Below are positions 34,554-43,459 of a stretch of 64,000 bases of DNA, in pieces. The notes beneath the pieces were generated by a model, which had not been told where the DNA came from, made no database searches, and worked only from the letters and a program-made list of their open reading frames with translations. How positions within the stretch are numbered: the first letter of the stretch is position 1; every line of letters starts with the position of its first letter. This stretch comes from Planotetraspora phitsanulokensis (GTDB lineage Bacteria; Actinomycetota; Actinomycetes; Streptosporangiales; Streptosporangiaceae): contig NZ_BOOP01000001.1 in the NCBI RefSeq assembly GCF_016863295.1, positions 248,001-312,000 on the forward strand. Reading direction: 5' to 3'. Position numbers and translations under genes: made by a program.

Positions 34554-35954
34554 TCAGTGCCGGTCCGCCGCCGCGGTGCGAGGCAGCCACGGCAGGCACA
34601 ACGCGCAGAGCACGGTCACGCCGAGTACGGCGAGCAGGACGGTGAACATGGCGGCACGCACGCCGTGTGCGGCGCCGACGGTCAGGAAGACCGCCGAGAT
34701 GCCCGCCGCGCCGACGGAGTTGGAGAGTTGCTGGGCCGCGTTGAGTGTTCCGCCGGCGCTGCCGGATTCCTCCACGCCGACGTCGCCCAGCGCGACGGCG
34801 AAGACGGAGCCGAAGCAGCAGCCCATTCCCAGTCCACACAGGAACAGCGGCGCGGTCAGCGGCCAGATCGACCGGCCGTCGGCACCGAGGACGGCCAGGT
34901 AACAGAGCACTCCCGCGCCCGTCAGGGCCAGGCCCGCCGCCACCAGCCGGCGCCCGTGCCGTGCGATGAGGCCTCGTGCCGAGAACGAGGCGACGATGAT
35001 GCCGACGGACAGGGGTGCCATCGTCTCCGCGGTCCGGAACGGCACGAGCCCCCGGCCGTCCTGCAGATACAGCGAGGTGACGTAGAGCAGCCCCGAGACG
35101 ACCGAGGAGAACAGCGCGCCCAGCAGGACGCCGACGACGAAGCCCCGGTCGCGGAACAGCGCCCGGGCCAGCAGCGGGGTGGCGCTGCGGAGCTGGCGAC
35201 GGGTGAACATGGCCAGCCCCGCGAGACCCGGGCCCACCGCGAGAAGCGACGGCCCGTCCCAGCCGTGGTCCGCGCTCCGGACGAGGCCGCCGAGCACGCC
35301 GAGGACGCCGAGCGTCAGCAGGACCGACGCAAGCGGATCGATCACCACAGCTCGCCGTCCCGGGTCCCGCGGCAGGACCCGGCCGCCGGCGAGGGCCACC
35401 GCGAGGCCGAGCCCGGCGTTGGCGGCGAAGACGCCCCGCCAGCCCAGCCCGAACGGGTCCGCCTGGATCAACAGCCCGCCCACGACCGGGCCGCTGATCG
35501 AGCACACGGCCATGAGCGGGCCGAAGAGGCCGAAGGCCCGGCCGACTTCGGCGCGGGGGAAGACGCGGAGCAGGATGCTGAAGCCCTGCGGGATCAGCAG
35601 GGCGCCGAACACGCCCTGCGTCAGCCGGGCGGCGACGAGGAACGCCGGGTTCCCGGCGAGCGCGCAAAGCAGCGCGGCGGCGGCGAACCCCGCGCCGCCG
35701 GCGAGGAACGACCGGCGGTGGCCGTACCTGTCGCCGATCCTGCCTCCGATCACCAAGACGGAGCCGAGCGTCAGGGCGTACGCCGACCCCAGCCAGGGCG
35801 CCAGAGTCGGGGGAGCGTGCAGGTCGCGCAGGATGGAGGGCGCGGCGATGTTGGTGACCGTCGTGCTCAGGAGATCGAGGACGTCGGCGACCAGGATGAC
35901 GGTGAAGATCCACCATCGGAGGCAGGCGCGGACGATGGTGCCGGTTTCTGGCAT
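34554..35954 (-). CDS. MFS drug-exporter-type transporter (DHA2 group)
   Basis: 466-aa membrane protein with about 12-14 helices. The A-like motif GGRIGDRYGHRRSF (about 70) between helices 2 and 3 and the C-motif region GPLMAVCSISGPVVGGLL mark a drug:H+ antiporter. No adjacent TetR/MarR regulator; the upstream LysR gene reads in the same direction. Substrate unknown. Start at ATG 35954, where the first helix follows a short cytoplasmic N-terminus. Confidence 0.85.
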   Translation of the reverse strand: MPETGTIVRACLRWWIFTVILVADVLDLLSTTVTNIAAPSILRDLHAPPTLAPWLGSAYALTLGSVLVIGGRIGDRYGHRRSFLAGGAGFAAAALLCALAGNPAFLVAARLTQGVFGALLIPQGFSILLRVFPRAEVGRAFGLFGPLMAVCSISGPVVGGLLIQADPFGLGWRGVFAANAGLGLAVALAGGRVLPRDPGRRAVVIDPLASVLLTLGVLGVLGGLVRSADHGWDGPSLLAVGPGLAGLAMFTRRQLRSATPLLARALFRDRGFVVGVLLGALFSSVVSGLLYVTSLYLQDGRGLVPFRTAETMAPLSVGIIVASFSARGLIARHGRRLVAAGLALTGAGVLCYLAVLGADGRSIWPLTAPLFLCGLGMGCCFGSVFAVALGDVGVEESGSAGGTLNAAQQLSNSVGAAGISAVFLTVGAAHGVRAAMFTVLLAVLGVTVLCALCLPWLPRTAAADRH

Positions 35955-36130
35955 GGCGAAGAACTCTCTGGTGAGAGAGACCTGACGTCACCTGTCGCGG
36001 TGACGTCGTGCCGGCCGGAGGTCCCGGCACGAGACCACGCCGTACGTGGCTCGCCGCACCTTGCGGATCAAGGGTAACGGGCCGGGCCGGTGTTCCGTAC
36101 CCGCCGGGGTTCTGAGGCTCGGGCAATACC

Positions 36131-36991
36131 ATGCTCGGCATGCGTGCTCTCGCACGGCCGAGGGCGGCACCCGTGCTGGCGGCCGTCCTGGTGGCGTTCG
36201 CCGTCGCCGGGCCGTCCTCCGCCGCTCCGCCCGACACCCTGCTGCCGGCGGCGCGTGCGATCGCGCGGGAGCATCCCGGCATGTGGACGCAGGCGGCCGT
36301 GGCCAGGGGCGAGCGGACCATCGTCATCGGCCGCTCCACGCGGCAGGTCGCGGAGATCGCCGCTGTCGCCGACCGGGCCGGCCGTACGGTGGCACGGGTC
36401 TGGGGGCCGGTCGACGCGGTCGTGCTGGTGCCCGGCACTGAGGCGCAGGCCGCGGAGCTGGCGGCGCCCGCGCACGTCGAGGGATTTGCGGCCTTCGCGG
36501 GAGTGGGGCGCGTCATCGTCGACCCGTCCGGCTTCGGGCGGCTCAGCGAGACCGGTCGGCAGGTGGTGCTCACCCATGAGCTGACCCACGTCGCCACCGG
36601 TGCCGCGCTCACGGGAGACATGCCTGCGTGGCTGGTTGAGGGGTTCGCCGACTACGTCGGGTACCTGGACGCCCCGCTGAGCGTGCGCGCCGTCGCGGCC
36701 GAGCTCGCCGAGGAGGTGCGCGCCGGGTCGCCGCCGCGTGAGCTGCCCGGGCGCGCGCGGTTCCAGGCCGGATCGGCACGGCTCGCGCAGGCGTACGAGG
36801 AGGCGTGGCTGGCGTGCCGGTACATCGCCGAGCGGTTCGGTGAGCACGCGCTCGTGAACTTGTATCGTGCCGCCCTGCGGTCCGGTGTAACGGCCGCGCT
36901 CGAGGACACGCTGGGCATGACGCTTCCCGCCCTGACCGAGGCGTGGCGGGGTTATGTGGTGCGCCAGCTCGGTCCTGCGGCCGCCTCGTGA
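36131..36991 (+). CDS. secreted HExxH zinc-protease-like protein
   Basis: 286-aa exported protein: signal peptide (residues about 1-33, ending SSAAPP), an unassigned domain, and HELTH (about 140-144) followed 20-odd residues later by VEGFADYVG, whose Glu is the expected third zinc ligand of a gluzincin. Overall it resembles the peptidase MA-like/M1-related single-domain proteins found beside pimB in related genomes. ATG 36131 and ATG 36140 are both possible starts. Substrate unknown. Confidence 0.75.
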   Translation: MLGMRALARPRAAPVLAAVLVAFAVAGPSSAAPPDTLLPAARAIAREHPGMWTQAAVARGERTIVIGRSTRQVAEIAAVADRAGRTVARVWGPVDAVVLVPGTEAQAAELAAPAHVEGFAAFAGVGRVIVDPSGFGRLSETGRQVVLTHELTHVATGAALTGDMPAWLVEGFADYVGYLDAPLSVRAVAAELAEEVRAGSPPRELPGRARFQAGSARLAQAYEEAWLACRYIAERFGEHALVNLYRAALRSGVTAALEDTLGMTLPALTEAWRGYVVRQLGPAAAS

Positions 36992-37015
36992 GCGCGCGAT
37001 CGCGGCACGACCGGT

Positions 37016-37150
37016 CCGGACACGGCGCGATCACGTGAGGGGTTCGCCCTGATGGGCGGGGGAGTTGCCGAAGGTGTGCATGATCACGCGAGATGAAGGG
37101 GCCGGTCAGAGGTGGTAATCCCGAATGTGCGCATGATCACGGGGAAGAGG
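37016..37150. repeat. degenerate tandem array, about 53-bp unit, upstream of pimB
   Basis: CCGAAGGTGTGCATGATCAC at 37068 and CCGAATGTGCGCATGATCAC at 37121 lie 53 bp apart; a weaker copy with CGCGATCACG starts at 37016, 52 bp earlier. The core is the reverse complement of the array at 22531. It fills the gap between the HELTH gene stop and the pimB ribosome site. Confidence 0.72.
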
Positions 37151-37158
37151 GGGTGGTG

Positions 37159-38370
37159 ATGGGGAGGACGCTGATCGTCACCAATGACTTCCCCCCGCGG
37201 GCCGGGGGGATCCAGGCGTTCGTCCATGGGCTCGCCTCGCGGCGGCCGGCGGACTCCGTGGTCGTCTACGCGCCCCGTTGGAGGGGATCGGACTCCTTCG
37301 ACCGGGGGCAGCCGTACGAGGTGGTCAGGCACCCCGGGACCCTCATGCTTCCCACACGCGGCGTCGCGCGCAGGGCGGCCGAACTGGCCGGCGGCTGCGA
37401 CACCGTGGTCTTCGGCGCCGCCGCCCCCTTGGGCGTGCTCGCGCCCGGCCTGCGCGCGGCCGGCGTGGGCCGGGTCGTGATGCTCACCCACGGGCACGAG
37501 GCGTCGTGGGCCCGGCTTCCCGTCGCCCGGGACGTGCTCCGCCGCATCGGCCGGGGCGCCGACGTGGTGACCTATCTCGGCGACTACACGCGGCGCAGGC
37601 TCGCGACGGTGATCCCGGAGTCCACGCTGGTGAGGCTGGCGCCCGGAGTGGACACGACGGCCTTCCACCCGGGCGGCGGCGGCGCCGGCGTCCGCAAGTC
37701 GCTGGGCCTGGGGGACCGGCCGGTGGTCGTGTGCGTCTCCCGGCTGGTGCCGCGCAAGGGCCAGGACATGCTGATCAGGGCCTGGCCGCGGGTGCTGCGC
37801 GCGGTCCCCGACGCCGTGCTGCTGCTCGTCGGCGGCGGCCCGTCCCGCAAGGCGCTCGAACGGTCGGCGGCCCGTGTCGCGAAGGGATCGGTCGTGTTCA
37901 CCGGGTCGGTTCCGTGGGCGCGGCTCCCGGCCCACTATGACGCGGGCGACGTGTTCGCCATGCCGTGCCGCACCCGCCTGGCCGGGCTGGACATCGAAGG
38001 CCTCGGCATCGTCTACCTGGAGGCGTCGGCCACCGGGCTTCCCGTGGTCGCCGGCGCGTCGGGCGGCGCCCCCGACGCCGTACGGCACGGCGAGACCGGC
38101 CTGGTCGTCGACGGGACCTCGGAGGCGGAGATCGCCGAGGCGCTGACCGGGCTGCTGGCCGACCCGGACCGGGCCCGCGCGATGGGGGAGCGGGGCCGGG
38201 CCTGGGTCGAGGAGGAGTGGGGCTGGGACCGGGTCGCCGCCCGTTTCGCCGCCATCCTCACCCCGACCGAGACCTCGACCGAGACGTCGGCCGAGACGTC
38301 GGCCGAGACGGCGACCGCGACGGCGACGGCGACCGCGACGGGGACGAAGCCCGCCGCGGATCGCCGATGA
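37159..38370 (+). CDS. pimB: GDP-mannose-dependent phosphatidylinositol mannoside mannosyltransferase, GT4 family
   Basis: 403-aa GT-B glycosyltransferase matching PimB' (Rv2188c), which adds the second mannose to PIM1 at the inner membrane. N-terminal TNDFPPRAGGIQAFVHGLA, donor-site region VVCVSRLVPRKGQDMLI and the GT4 motif DIEGLGIVYLEASATGLPVVAG. The last 35 residues are Thr/Glu/Ala repeats (TETSTETSAETSAETATAT…) encoded by short DNA repeats, absent from typical homologues. GAAGAGGGGG precedes ATG 37159. The neighbour fadD15 also matches the mycobacterial order. Confidence 0.9.
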   Translation: MGRTLIVTNDFPPRAGGIQAFVHGLASRRPADSVVVYAPRWRGSDSFDRGQPYEVVRHPGTLMLPTRGVARRAAELAGGCDTVVFGAAAPLGVLAPGLRAAGVGRVVMLTHGHEASWARLPVARDVLRRIGRGADVVTYLGDYTRRRLATVIPESTLVRLAPGVDTTAFHPGGGGAGVRKSLGLGDRPVVVCVSRLVPRKGQDMLIRAWPRVLRAVPDAVLLLVGGGPSRKALERSAARVAKGSVVFTGSVPWARLPAHYDAGDVFAMPCRTRLAGLDIEGLGIVYLEASATGLPVVAGASGGAPDAVRHGETGLVVDGTSEAEIAEALTGLLADPDRARAMGERGRAWVEEEWGWDRVAARFAAILTPTETSTETSAETSAETATATATATATGTKPAADRR

Positions 38371-38415
38371 CGTAGCCGGTAACGGAGCCGGTGACGCCCT
38401 CGTGGACGGAGGGGG

Positions 38416-40200
38416 TCAGCCGTAGAGCTCGTCGATCTGCTTGGCGAAGTCGCGCATCACGAGCGCGCGCTTGACCTTCAGGGACGGCGTGAGGTGGCCG
38501 GTCTCCTCAGTCAGGTCGTTCTCCAGGATGACGAACTTCTTGATCTGCTCGGGCTTGGAGACCATGCGGTTGGCCACGTCGACGGCGCCCTGCACCTCGG
38601 CCAGCAGGGCGGGGTCGTCCGTCGAGTACCCGGTCCTGCCGTTGGCCTGCTTCCACTGCTCCATCGCCTCGGGATCGAGCGTGACGAGCGCGGCGATGAA
38701 CGGCCGGTCGTCGCCGACCACCATGACCTGGCTGATCAGCCGGTGCGCGCGGATGGCGTCCTCGAGCGGGGCGGGCGCCACGTTCTTGCCGCCCGCGGTC
38801 ACGAGGATCTCCTTCTTGCGGCCGGTGATCTTCAGATAGCCGTCCTCGTCGAGCTCGCCCACGTCGCCCGTGTGGAACCAGCCCTCGGCGTCGACGGCCT
38901 CCTTGGTGGCGCGCTCGTTGTTCCAGTAGCCGTCGAAGACGTGGCGCCCCTTGACCAGGATCTCGCGGTCGTCCGCGATCTTGATGCTCACGCCGGGGAA
39001 CGGCTTGCCGACCGTCCCGATCTTGTTGGCGCCCGGGATGTTGACCGTCGAGGGCGCGCTCGTCTCGGTGAGGCCCCACCCCTCGAGCACCTCGATGCCG
39101 ACGCCGCGGAAGAAGTGGCCGAGCCGCTCGCCGAGGGCCGAACCGCCGGAGACCGCCGTGTTCAGGGCGCCGCCGGTCGCCGCGCGCAGCTTGCCGTACA
39201 CGAGCTTGTCGAACAGCGCGTGCTTGAGCCGGACGCCGAGCCCCGCGCCGCCCGAGCTCTCCGCGCGGCTCCAGTCGATCGCGGTGCGGACGGCGGCGTG
39301 GAAGATCTTGCCCTTGCCCTCGGACACCGCCTTCTGCTCGGCGGCGTTGTAGACCTTCTCGAACACGCGCGGCACGCCCAGCAGGAACGTGGGCTTGAAC
39401 CCCTGCAGGTCGGGGGCGACGTTCTTCATGTTGGGGGTGTGCGCGAGGACCGTGCCCGTCTCGATCAGCACCACCTCGATGATCCGGGCGAAGCTGTGGG
39501 CGAGGGGCAGGAACAGCAGCGCCGCCCGGGCGTCCACGTCGAACATCGACTCGAGCGGACCGCGCGAGACGTTGCGCGCCGTGAAGAGCAGGTTGTCGTG
39601 GGTGAGCCGGCAGCCCTTCGGCATGCCCGTGGTGCCGGACGTGTAAATGATCGTGGCGAGGTCGCGGCCGCCCCTGCTCGCGCGGCGTTCGGCGAGGGTG
39701 TCGTCGGATACGCCGGACCCGAGGGTCTTCAGCTCGTCGAGCCCGCCGTCGTCGATCCGCCAGATCAGGGGGAAGTCCGGCAGGGCCTCCCGCACCGCCT
39801 CCTCGTGGGACGCCAGTTCGACGACGACGGCCTTGGCGCCGCTGTCGGACAGGATCCACTTCACCTGGTCGGGGGAGGAGGTCTCGTAGATCGGCACGCC
39901 CACGGCGCCGGCCGCCCAGATGGCGTAGTCGGTGACGGTCCACTCATAGCGGGTCCGGGACATCAGGCCCACCCGGTCGCCGGCCTCGACGCCGGCGGCG
40001 ATCAGCCCCTTGGCGACGGCGGCGACGTCGGCGCGGAAGCCCGCGGCGGTGATGGGGGTCCAGGGGGCGTCCGCGGCGGTGCCGTCCTTGCGGCGGATCA
40101 CGACGGTGTCCGGTTCGTCCACCGCGCGCTGGAACACCACGTCGGTGCAGTTGGCAGACGGGGGCACATCCACCAGCACGGGAACACTGAACTCGCGCAC
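38416..40200 (-). CDS. long-chain fatty-acid-CoA ligase, FadD15-like
   Basis: 594-aa AMP-forming acyl-CoA synthetase that activates long-chain fatty acids. The P-loop reads TIIYTSGTTGMPKGC; the adenylation motifs GWGLTETSAPSTVN and the hinge/lysine region LKITGRKKEILVTAGGKNVAP follow. GAGGAG lies 5 nt before GTG 40200, preferred to GTG 40206. The order HELTH-pimB-fadD-phosphoesterase corresponds to Rv2188c-Rv2187 with extra genes. Confidence 0.92.
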   Translation of the reverse strand: MREFSVPVLVDVPPSANCTDVVFQRAVDEPDTVVIRRKDGTAADAPWTPITAAGFRADVAAVAKGLIAAGVEAGDRVGLMSRTRYEWTVTDYAIWAAGAVGVPIYETSSPDQVKWILSDSGAKAVVVELASHEEAVREALPDFPLIWRIDDGGLDELKTLGSGVSDDTLAERRASRGGRDLATIIYTSGTTGMPKGCRLTHDNLLFTARNVSRGPLESMFDVDARAALLFLPLAHSFARIIEVVLIETGTVLAHTPNMKNVAPDLQGFKPTFLLGVPRVFEKVYNAAEQKAVSEGKGKIFHAAVRTAIDWSRAESSGGAGLGVRLKHALFDKLVYGKLRAATGGALNTAVSGGSALGERLGHFFRGVGIEVLEGWGLTETSAPSTVNIPGANKIGTVGKPFPGVSIKIADDREILVKGRHVFDGYWNNERATKEAVDAEGWFHTGDVGELDEDGYLKITGRKKEILVTAGGKNVAPAPLEDAIRAHRLISQVMVVGDDRPFIAALVTLDPEAMEQWKQANGRTGYSTDDPALLAEVQGAVDVANRMVSKPEQIKKFVILENDLTEETGHLTPSLKVKRALVMRDFAKQIDELYG

Positions 40201-40392
40201 GGTCACTCCTCTGTCACGCTCCGCCGGTTCCGCGAGGCCGGAACGGCGGTCGCGGACGTCATCCCTGAGATCTCCCCGGACGTTACCGCGCAAAGTTACG
40301 GACCGGTAGATCCGTCATATAGGCGTTATCCCGGGTCAAGCGCACGCTATCAGTGTCGCTCGGACCGGGTGGGGACAAACGTCTGACCTGTG

Positions 40393-40406
40393 ATCAAGCG
40401 CTTGGT
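40393..40406. promoter_or_regulatory. KstR2-like palindrome between fadD and phosphoesterase genes
   Basis: ATCAAGCGCTTGGT fits AnCAAGnnCTTGnT, the site known for the TetR regulator KstR2; related palindromes are used by other acyl-CoA-responsive TetR proteins. It lies 25 bp upstream of the phosphoesterase start and 190 bp upstream of fadD. Confidence 0.4.
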
Positions 40407-40430
40407 TGGTCAGATCGGGGCGGTACTACG

Positions 40431-41207
40431 ATGTCGACCATGCGGGTACATGTCGTCAGCGACGTCCACGGCCGGGTCGACGCCCTGGCCCGTGCGGGAG
40501 ACGGCGCCGACGCGCTCGTCTGCCTGGGCGACCTGATCCTCTTCGTCGACTACCAGGATCACTCCCAGGGCATATTCGCCGACCTCTTCGGCCCGGAGAA
40601 GGCCACCGAGTTCATCGGCCTGCGCACGGCCGGCCGGTTCGACGACGCAAGGGCGATGTCGACGGCTCTGTGGTCCGAGCTCGGCGGCGACCCGCGCGGG
40701 CACATCGAGTCGGCGGTGCGTAAACAGTACGAGCAGATCTTCGCCGCCATGCCCGAGCCCGCGTACCTGACCTACGGCAACGTCGACCTGCCGCTTCTCT
40801 GGAAGGACTATCTGCGGGCGGGCCACCAGGTGCTCGACGGCACGAAGGTCGAGATCGGCGGGCTGACCTTCGGCTTCGTGGGCGGCGGCCTGCGCACCCG
40901 GTACCGCACGCCGTACGAGATCGACGACGAGGACTACGCGCGGAAGGTGGAGGCGGTCGGCCAGGTCGACGTCCTGTGCTGCCACATCCCGCCGGCCGTC
41001 CCGGAGTTGTTGTACGACGTCGTGGCCCGCCGCTTCGAGCGGGGCAGCGAGGCGACGCTGGAGGCGATCAAGGCCACCCAGCCCAGGTACGCCCTTTTCG
41101 GGCACGTGCACCAGCCCCTGGTCAGCAGGACGCGGATCGGCCGGACGGAGTGCGTGAACGTCGGCCATTTCCGCGGCCGCGGCACGCCTTTCGCCCTGGA
41201 ATGGTGA
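40431..41207 (+). CDS. metallophosphoesterase
   Basis: 258-aa calcineurin-like phosphoesterase with the motif set SDVHGRVDAL, CLGDLILF, TYGNVDLP, CCHIPP and FGHVHQP, giving the two-metal site. Start ATG 40431 (an ATG at 40440 is possible); no ribosome site, and TACTAC just upstream may be a -10 for a leaderless transcript. First gene of a run with the SRPBCC, ArsA-like and DUF5304 genes. Substrate unknown. Confidence 0.88.
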   Translation: MSTMRVHVVSDVHGRVDALARAGDGADALVCLGDLILFVDYQDHSQGIFADLFGPEKATEFIGLRTAGRFDDARAMSTALWSELGGDPRGHIESAVRKQYEQIFAAMPEPAYLTYGNVDLPLLWKDYLRAGHQVLDGTKVEIGGLTFGFVGGGLRTRYRTPYEIDDEDYARKVEAVGQVDVLCCHIPPAVPELLYDVVARRFERGSEATLEAIKATQPRYALFGHVHQPLVSRTRIGRTECVNVGHFRGRGTPFALEW

Positions 41208-41221
41208 AGTACGGTTAGCCC

Positions 41222-41659
41222 ATGGCTGATCGCACCACCTCCAGTGTCACCATCCGCGCCGACCGACCGGCGATCATGGCCGTGATCGCGGACTTCCCCT
41301 CCTATCCCGAATGGGCAGGCCAGGTGAAGACCGCGGACGTCCTGGAGGTCGGGCAGGACGCCAAGCCCGCCAAGGTCCGGTTCGTCATCGACGCCGGCGT
41401 GATCAGCGACCAGTACGTCCTCGCCTACGACTGGGTCGACGACACGGTGGTCAGCTGGGAGATCGCCGAGGCGGGCCGGATGTTGTCCCGCCTGAGCGGC
41501 AGCTACCGCCTCGCCGACGGAGGCGACGGCACCGACGTGACGTACGAGCTCGCCGTGGAGCTCAAGGTCCCCATGATCGGCATGATCAAGCGCAAGGCGG
41601 AGAAGGTCCTCGTCGACACCGCGCTGAACGGGCTCAAGAAGCGCGTCGAGAGCCTATGA
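41222..41659 (+). CDS. SRPBCC (START-like) family protein
   Basis: 145-aa helix-grip protein of the polyketide-cyclase/dehydrase group, resembling Rv2185c. Typical strand/helix pattern: SSVTIRADRPAIMAVIADFP then YPEWAGQVKTADVLEV. Probably binds a hydrophobic ligand; no catalytic residues can be assigned. Overlaps the ArsA-like ATPase start (ATGA), implying linked function. Confidence 0.85.
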   Translation: MADRTTSSVTIRADRPAIMAVIADFPSYPEWAGQVKTADVLEVGQDAKPAKVRFVIDAGVISDQYVLAYDWVDDTVVSWEIAEAGRMLSRLSGSYRLADGGDGTDVTYELAVELKVPMIGMIKRKAEKVLVDTALNGLKKRVESL

Positions 41660-42816
41660 GGATCCTCCTCTTCACGGGGAAGGGGGGCGTCGGCAAGACC
41701 ACCGTGGCCGCCGCCACCGCGACCCTCGCCGCGGCGCGCGGGCTGAAGACGCTGGTCGTGTCGACCGACACGGCCCACTCCCTGGCCGACGCCCTCGCCG
41801 TCCCCGCGTCGGAGGAGCCCGTCGAGGCCGCCCCCGGCCTCTTTCTCCAGCAGGTCGACACCCAGAAGTCGCTCGAACGGCACTGGGGCGAACTGCGGGA
41901 CTACATCAGGAACCTGTTCGGTGAGCTGGGCCTCGACGAGATCACCTCCGAGGAGATCACCGTCCTCCCCGGGGCAGAGGAGATCATCGCCCTGCTCGAG
42001 CTGCGCGAGCAGGCCCGCACGGGCACCTGGGACGTCATCGTGGTCGACTGCGCGCCGACCGCGGAGACGTTGCGGCTGCTGGCCCTGCCCGAGGCGTTCG
42101 ACTGGCACGTCAACCGCCTCCTCCCGGTCGGCCGGCGCGTGCTCAGGGCGGTCTCCCCGATGTTGCGGCACGTCGCGAAGGTGAGCGCCCCGCAGGGAGA
42201 GGTCATCTCGGCGGGGGAGCGGCTGCACCGCGCCCTGCTGGACATCCGCGAGCTGCTGACCGGCGGGGACGCCTCCGTCCGGCTGGTGCTCACGCCCGAG
42301 GCGGTCGTGGTCGCCGAGGCCCGCCGCACGCTGACGTCCCTCAGCCTGTACGGCTACCGCGTCGACGCCGTGATCGCCAACCGGGTCTTCCCCGCCGACG
42401 GCGCCGACGAGTGGCGCAGGGGCTGGGTCGAGGCGCAGGCCAGGCAGCTCACCGAGGTCCACGAGTCGTTCGCGCCGCTGTCCGTCAGGACCGTGCCGTA
42501 CCTCGCCGCCGAACCGGTCGGCCCCGCCGCCCTCGCCGGCGTCGCGGAGGAGCTGTACGGCTCCGCCGACCCGTTCGCCCGGCCGCAGGCCGAGCCGCCG
42601 CTGCGCCTGACGGCCGACGAACTGGTGCTGGACCTGCCGCTCGCGGACAAGGCCGACGTCGACCTGGCCCGAAAGGGCGACGAGCTGATCGTCACGGCCG
42701 GTCCCTACCGGCGGGTGATCGCCCTGCCTTTGGCCCTCGCCCGGCGGGGTATCTCCTCCGCGACGCTCTCCGAGGGCCGCCTCCGGGTACGGTTCGAGGC
42801 AGGAGGGGCGAAATGA
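41656..42816 (+). CDS. ArsA/GET3-type P-loop ATPase
   Basis: 386-aa single-domain ATPase of the ArsA family, like Rv2184c. The deviant Walker A KGGVGKTT is at residues 9-16, with VSTDTAHSLADAL and VVDCAPTAETLRLL (switch regions) and a C-terminal HSP20-like strand domain (about 315-386). No ArsB, ArsC or ArsD genes nearby, so arsenite export is unlikely; roles in protein targeting or envelope biogenesis are more plausible. ATGA overlaps on both sides. Confidence 0.88.
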   Translation: MRILLFTGKGGVGKTTVAAATATLAAARGLKTLVVSTDTAHSLADALAVPASEEPVEAAPGLFLQQVDTQKSLERHWGELRDYIRNLFGELGLDEITSEEITVLPGAEEIIALLELREQARTGTWDVIVVDCAPTAETLRLLALPEAFDWHVNRLLPVGRRVLRAVSPMLRHVAKVSAPQGEVISAGERLHRALLDIRELLTGGDASVRLVLTPEAVVVAEARRTLTSLSLYGYRVDAVIANRVFPADGADEWRRGWVEAQARQLTEVHESFAPLSVRTVPYLAAEPVGPAALAGVAEELYGSADPFARPQAEPPLRLTADELVLDLPLADKADVDLARKGDELIVTAGPYRRVIALPLALARRGISSATLSEGRLRVRFEAGGAK

Positions 42817-43301
42817 CAGACGACAAGGACACCAGCGGAGCCGGCGCGAGTGGCGCGGGCCGGCGGCAGGACCCGCTCGGATCGGCCGCCGAAGAGGCGA
42901 TGAAGCTGCTCGACGCGCTCCAGCAGCGAATGGGCCGCGAGTTCGGCAAGGGCGTCGTGAAGGGAAGCGCCAACGGGTTCGGGATCAACTTCGGCGGCGG
43001 CGACCGGCGGAACCGCGACCACGACGTGTGGGGCGAGGCGGTGTCGGAGCCGCACGGCGACGAGTACATCTGCCGCGCGTGCCCGGTGTGCCGGGTCATC
43101 GCCGCCCGCAAGGAGTCGGGCGGAGACGTCGCCGACCATCTGATCGCGGCGGGAGGAGAGCTGTTCGCCGCGGTGAGGCAGGCGTTCGACGCCCTGCAGC
43201 GGCCGTCGTCCGGGTCGCCGGGGTCGTCTTCGGGATCATCTGCGGGGTCGTCGGGCCCACGGCAGGGGGAACCCCGAGTGGAACACATCGATCTCGGCTG
43301 A
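42813..43301 (+). CDS. DUF5304 family protein with Cys cluster
   Basis: 162-aa protein matching DUF5304, unknown function. Central feature is YICRACPVCRVIAARK, a CxxCxxC motif that could hold zinc; a Ser/Gly-rich linker precedes the acidic end RVEHIDLG. ATGA overlap with the ArsA-like gene. Conserved co-occurrence with SRPBCC and ArsA-like genes suggests one functional unit. Confidence 0.82.
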   Translation: MTDDKDTSGAGASGAGRRQDPLGSAAEEAMKLLDALQQRMGREFGKGVVKGSANGFGINFGGGDRRNRDHDVWGEAVSEPHGDEYICRACPVCRVIAARKESGGDVADHLIAAGGELFAAVRQAFDALQRPSSGSPGSSSGSSAGSSGPRQGEPRVEHIDLG

Positions 43302-43459
43302 TTGGATCGGCTCGATCAGATTTGACCGGGCCTGGCTTCGGTCGGTTCCGGCGACGCGGTCTCCTGGCGAGGGCACTCCTCGTGCGGCCGTACGGTGTCT
43401 CGAAGACCTGTGCCGGTCCGTGCCGTGAGCCGGACGCCTGAGGGCGAGAGGAAGACACC

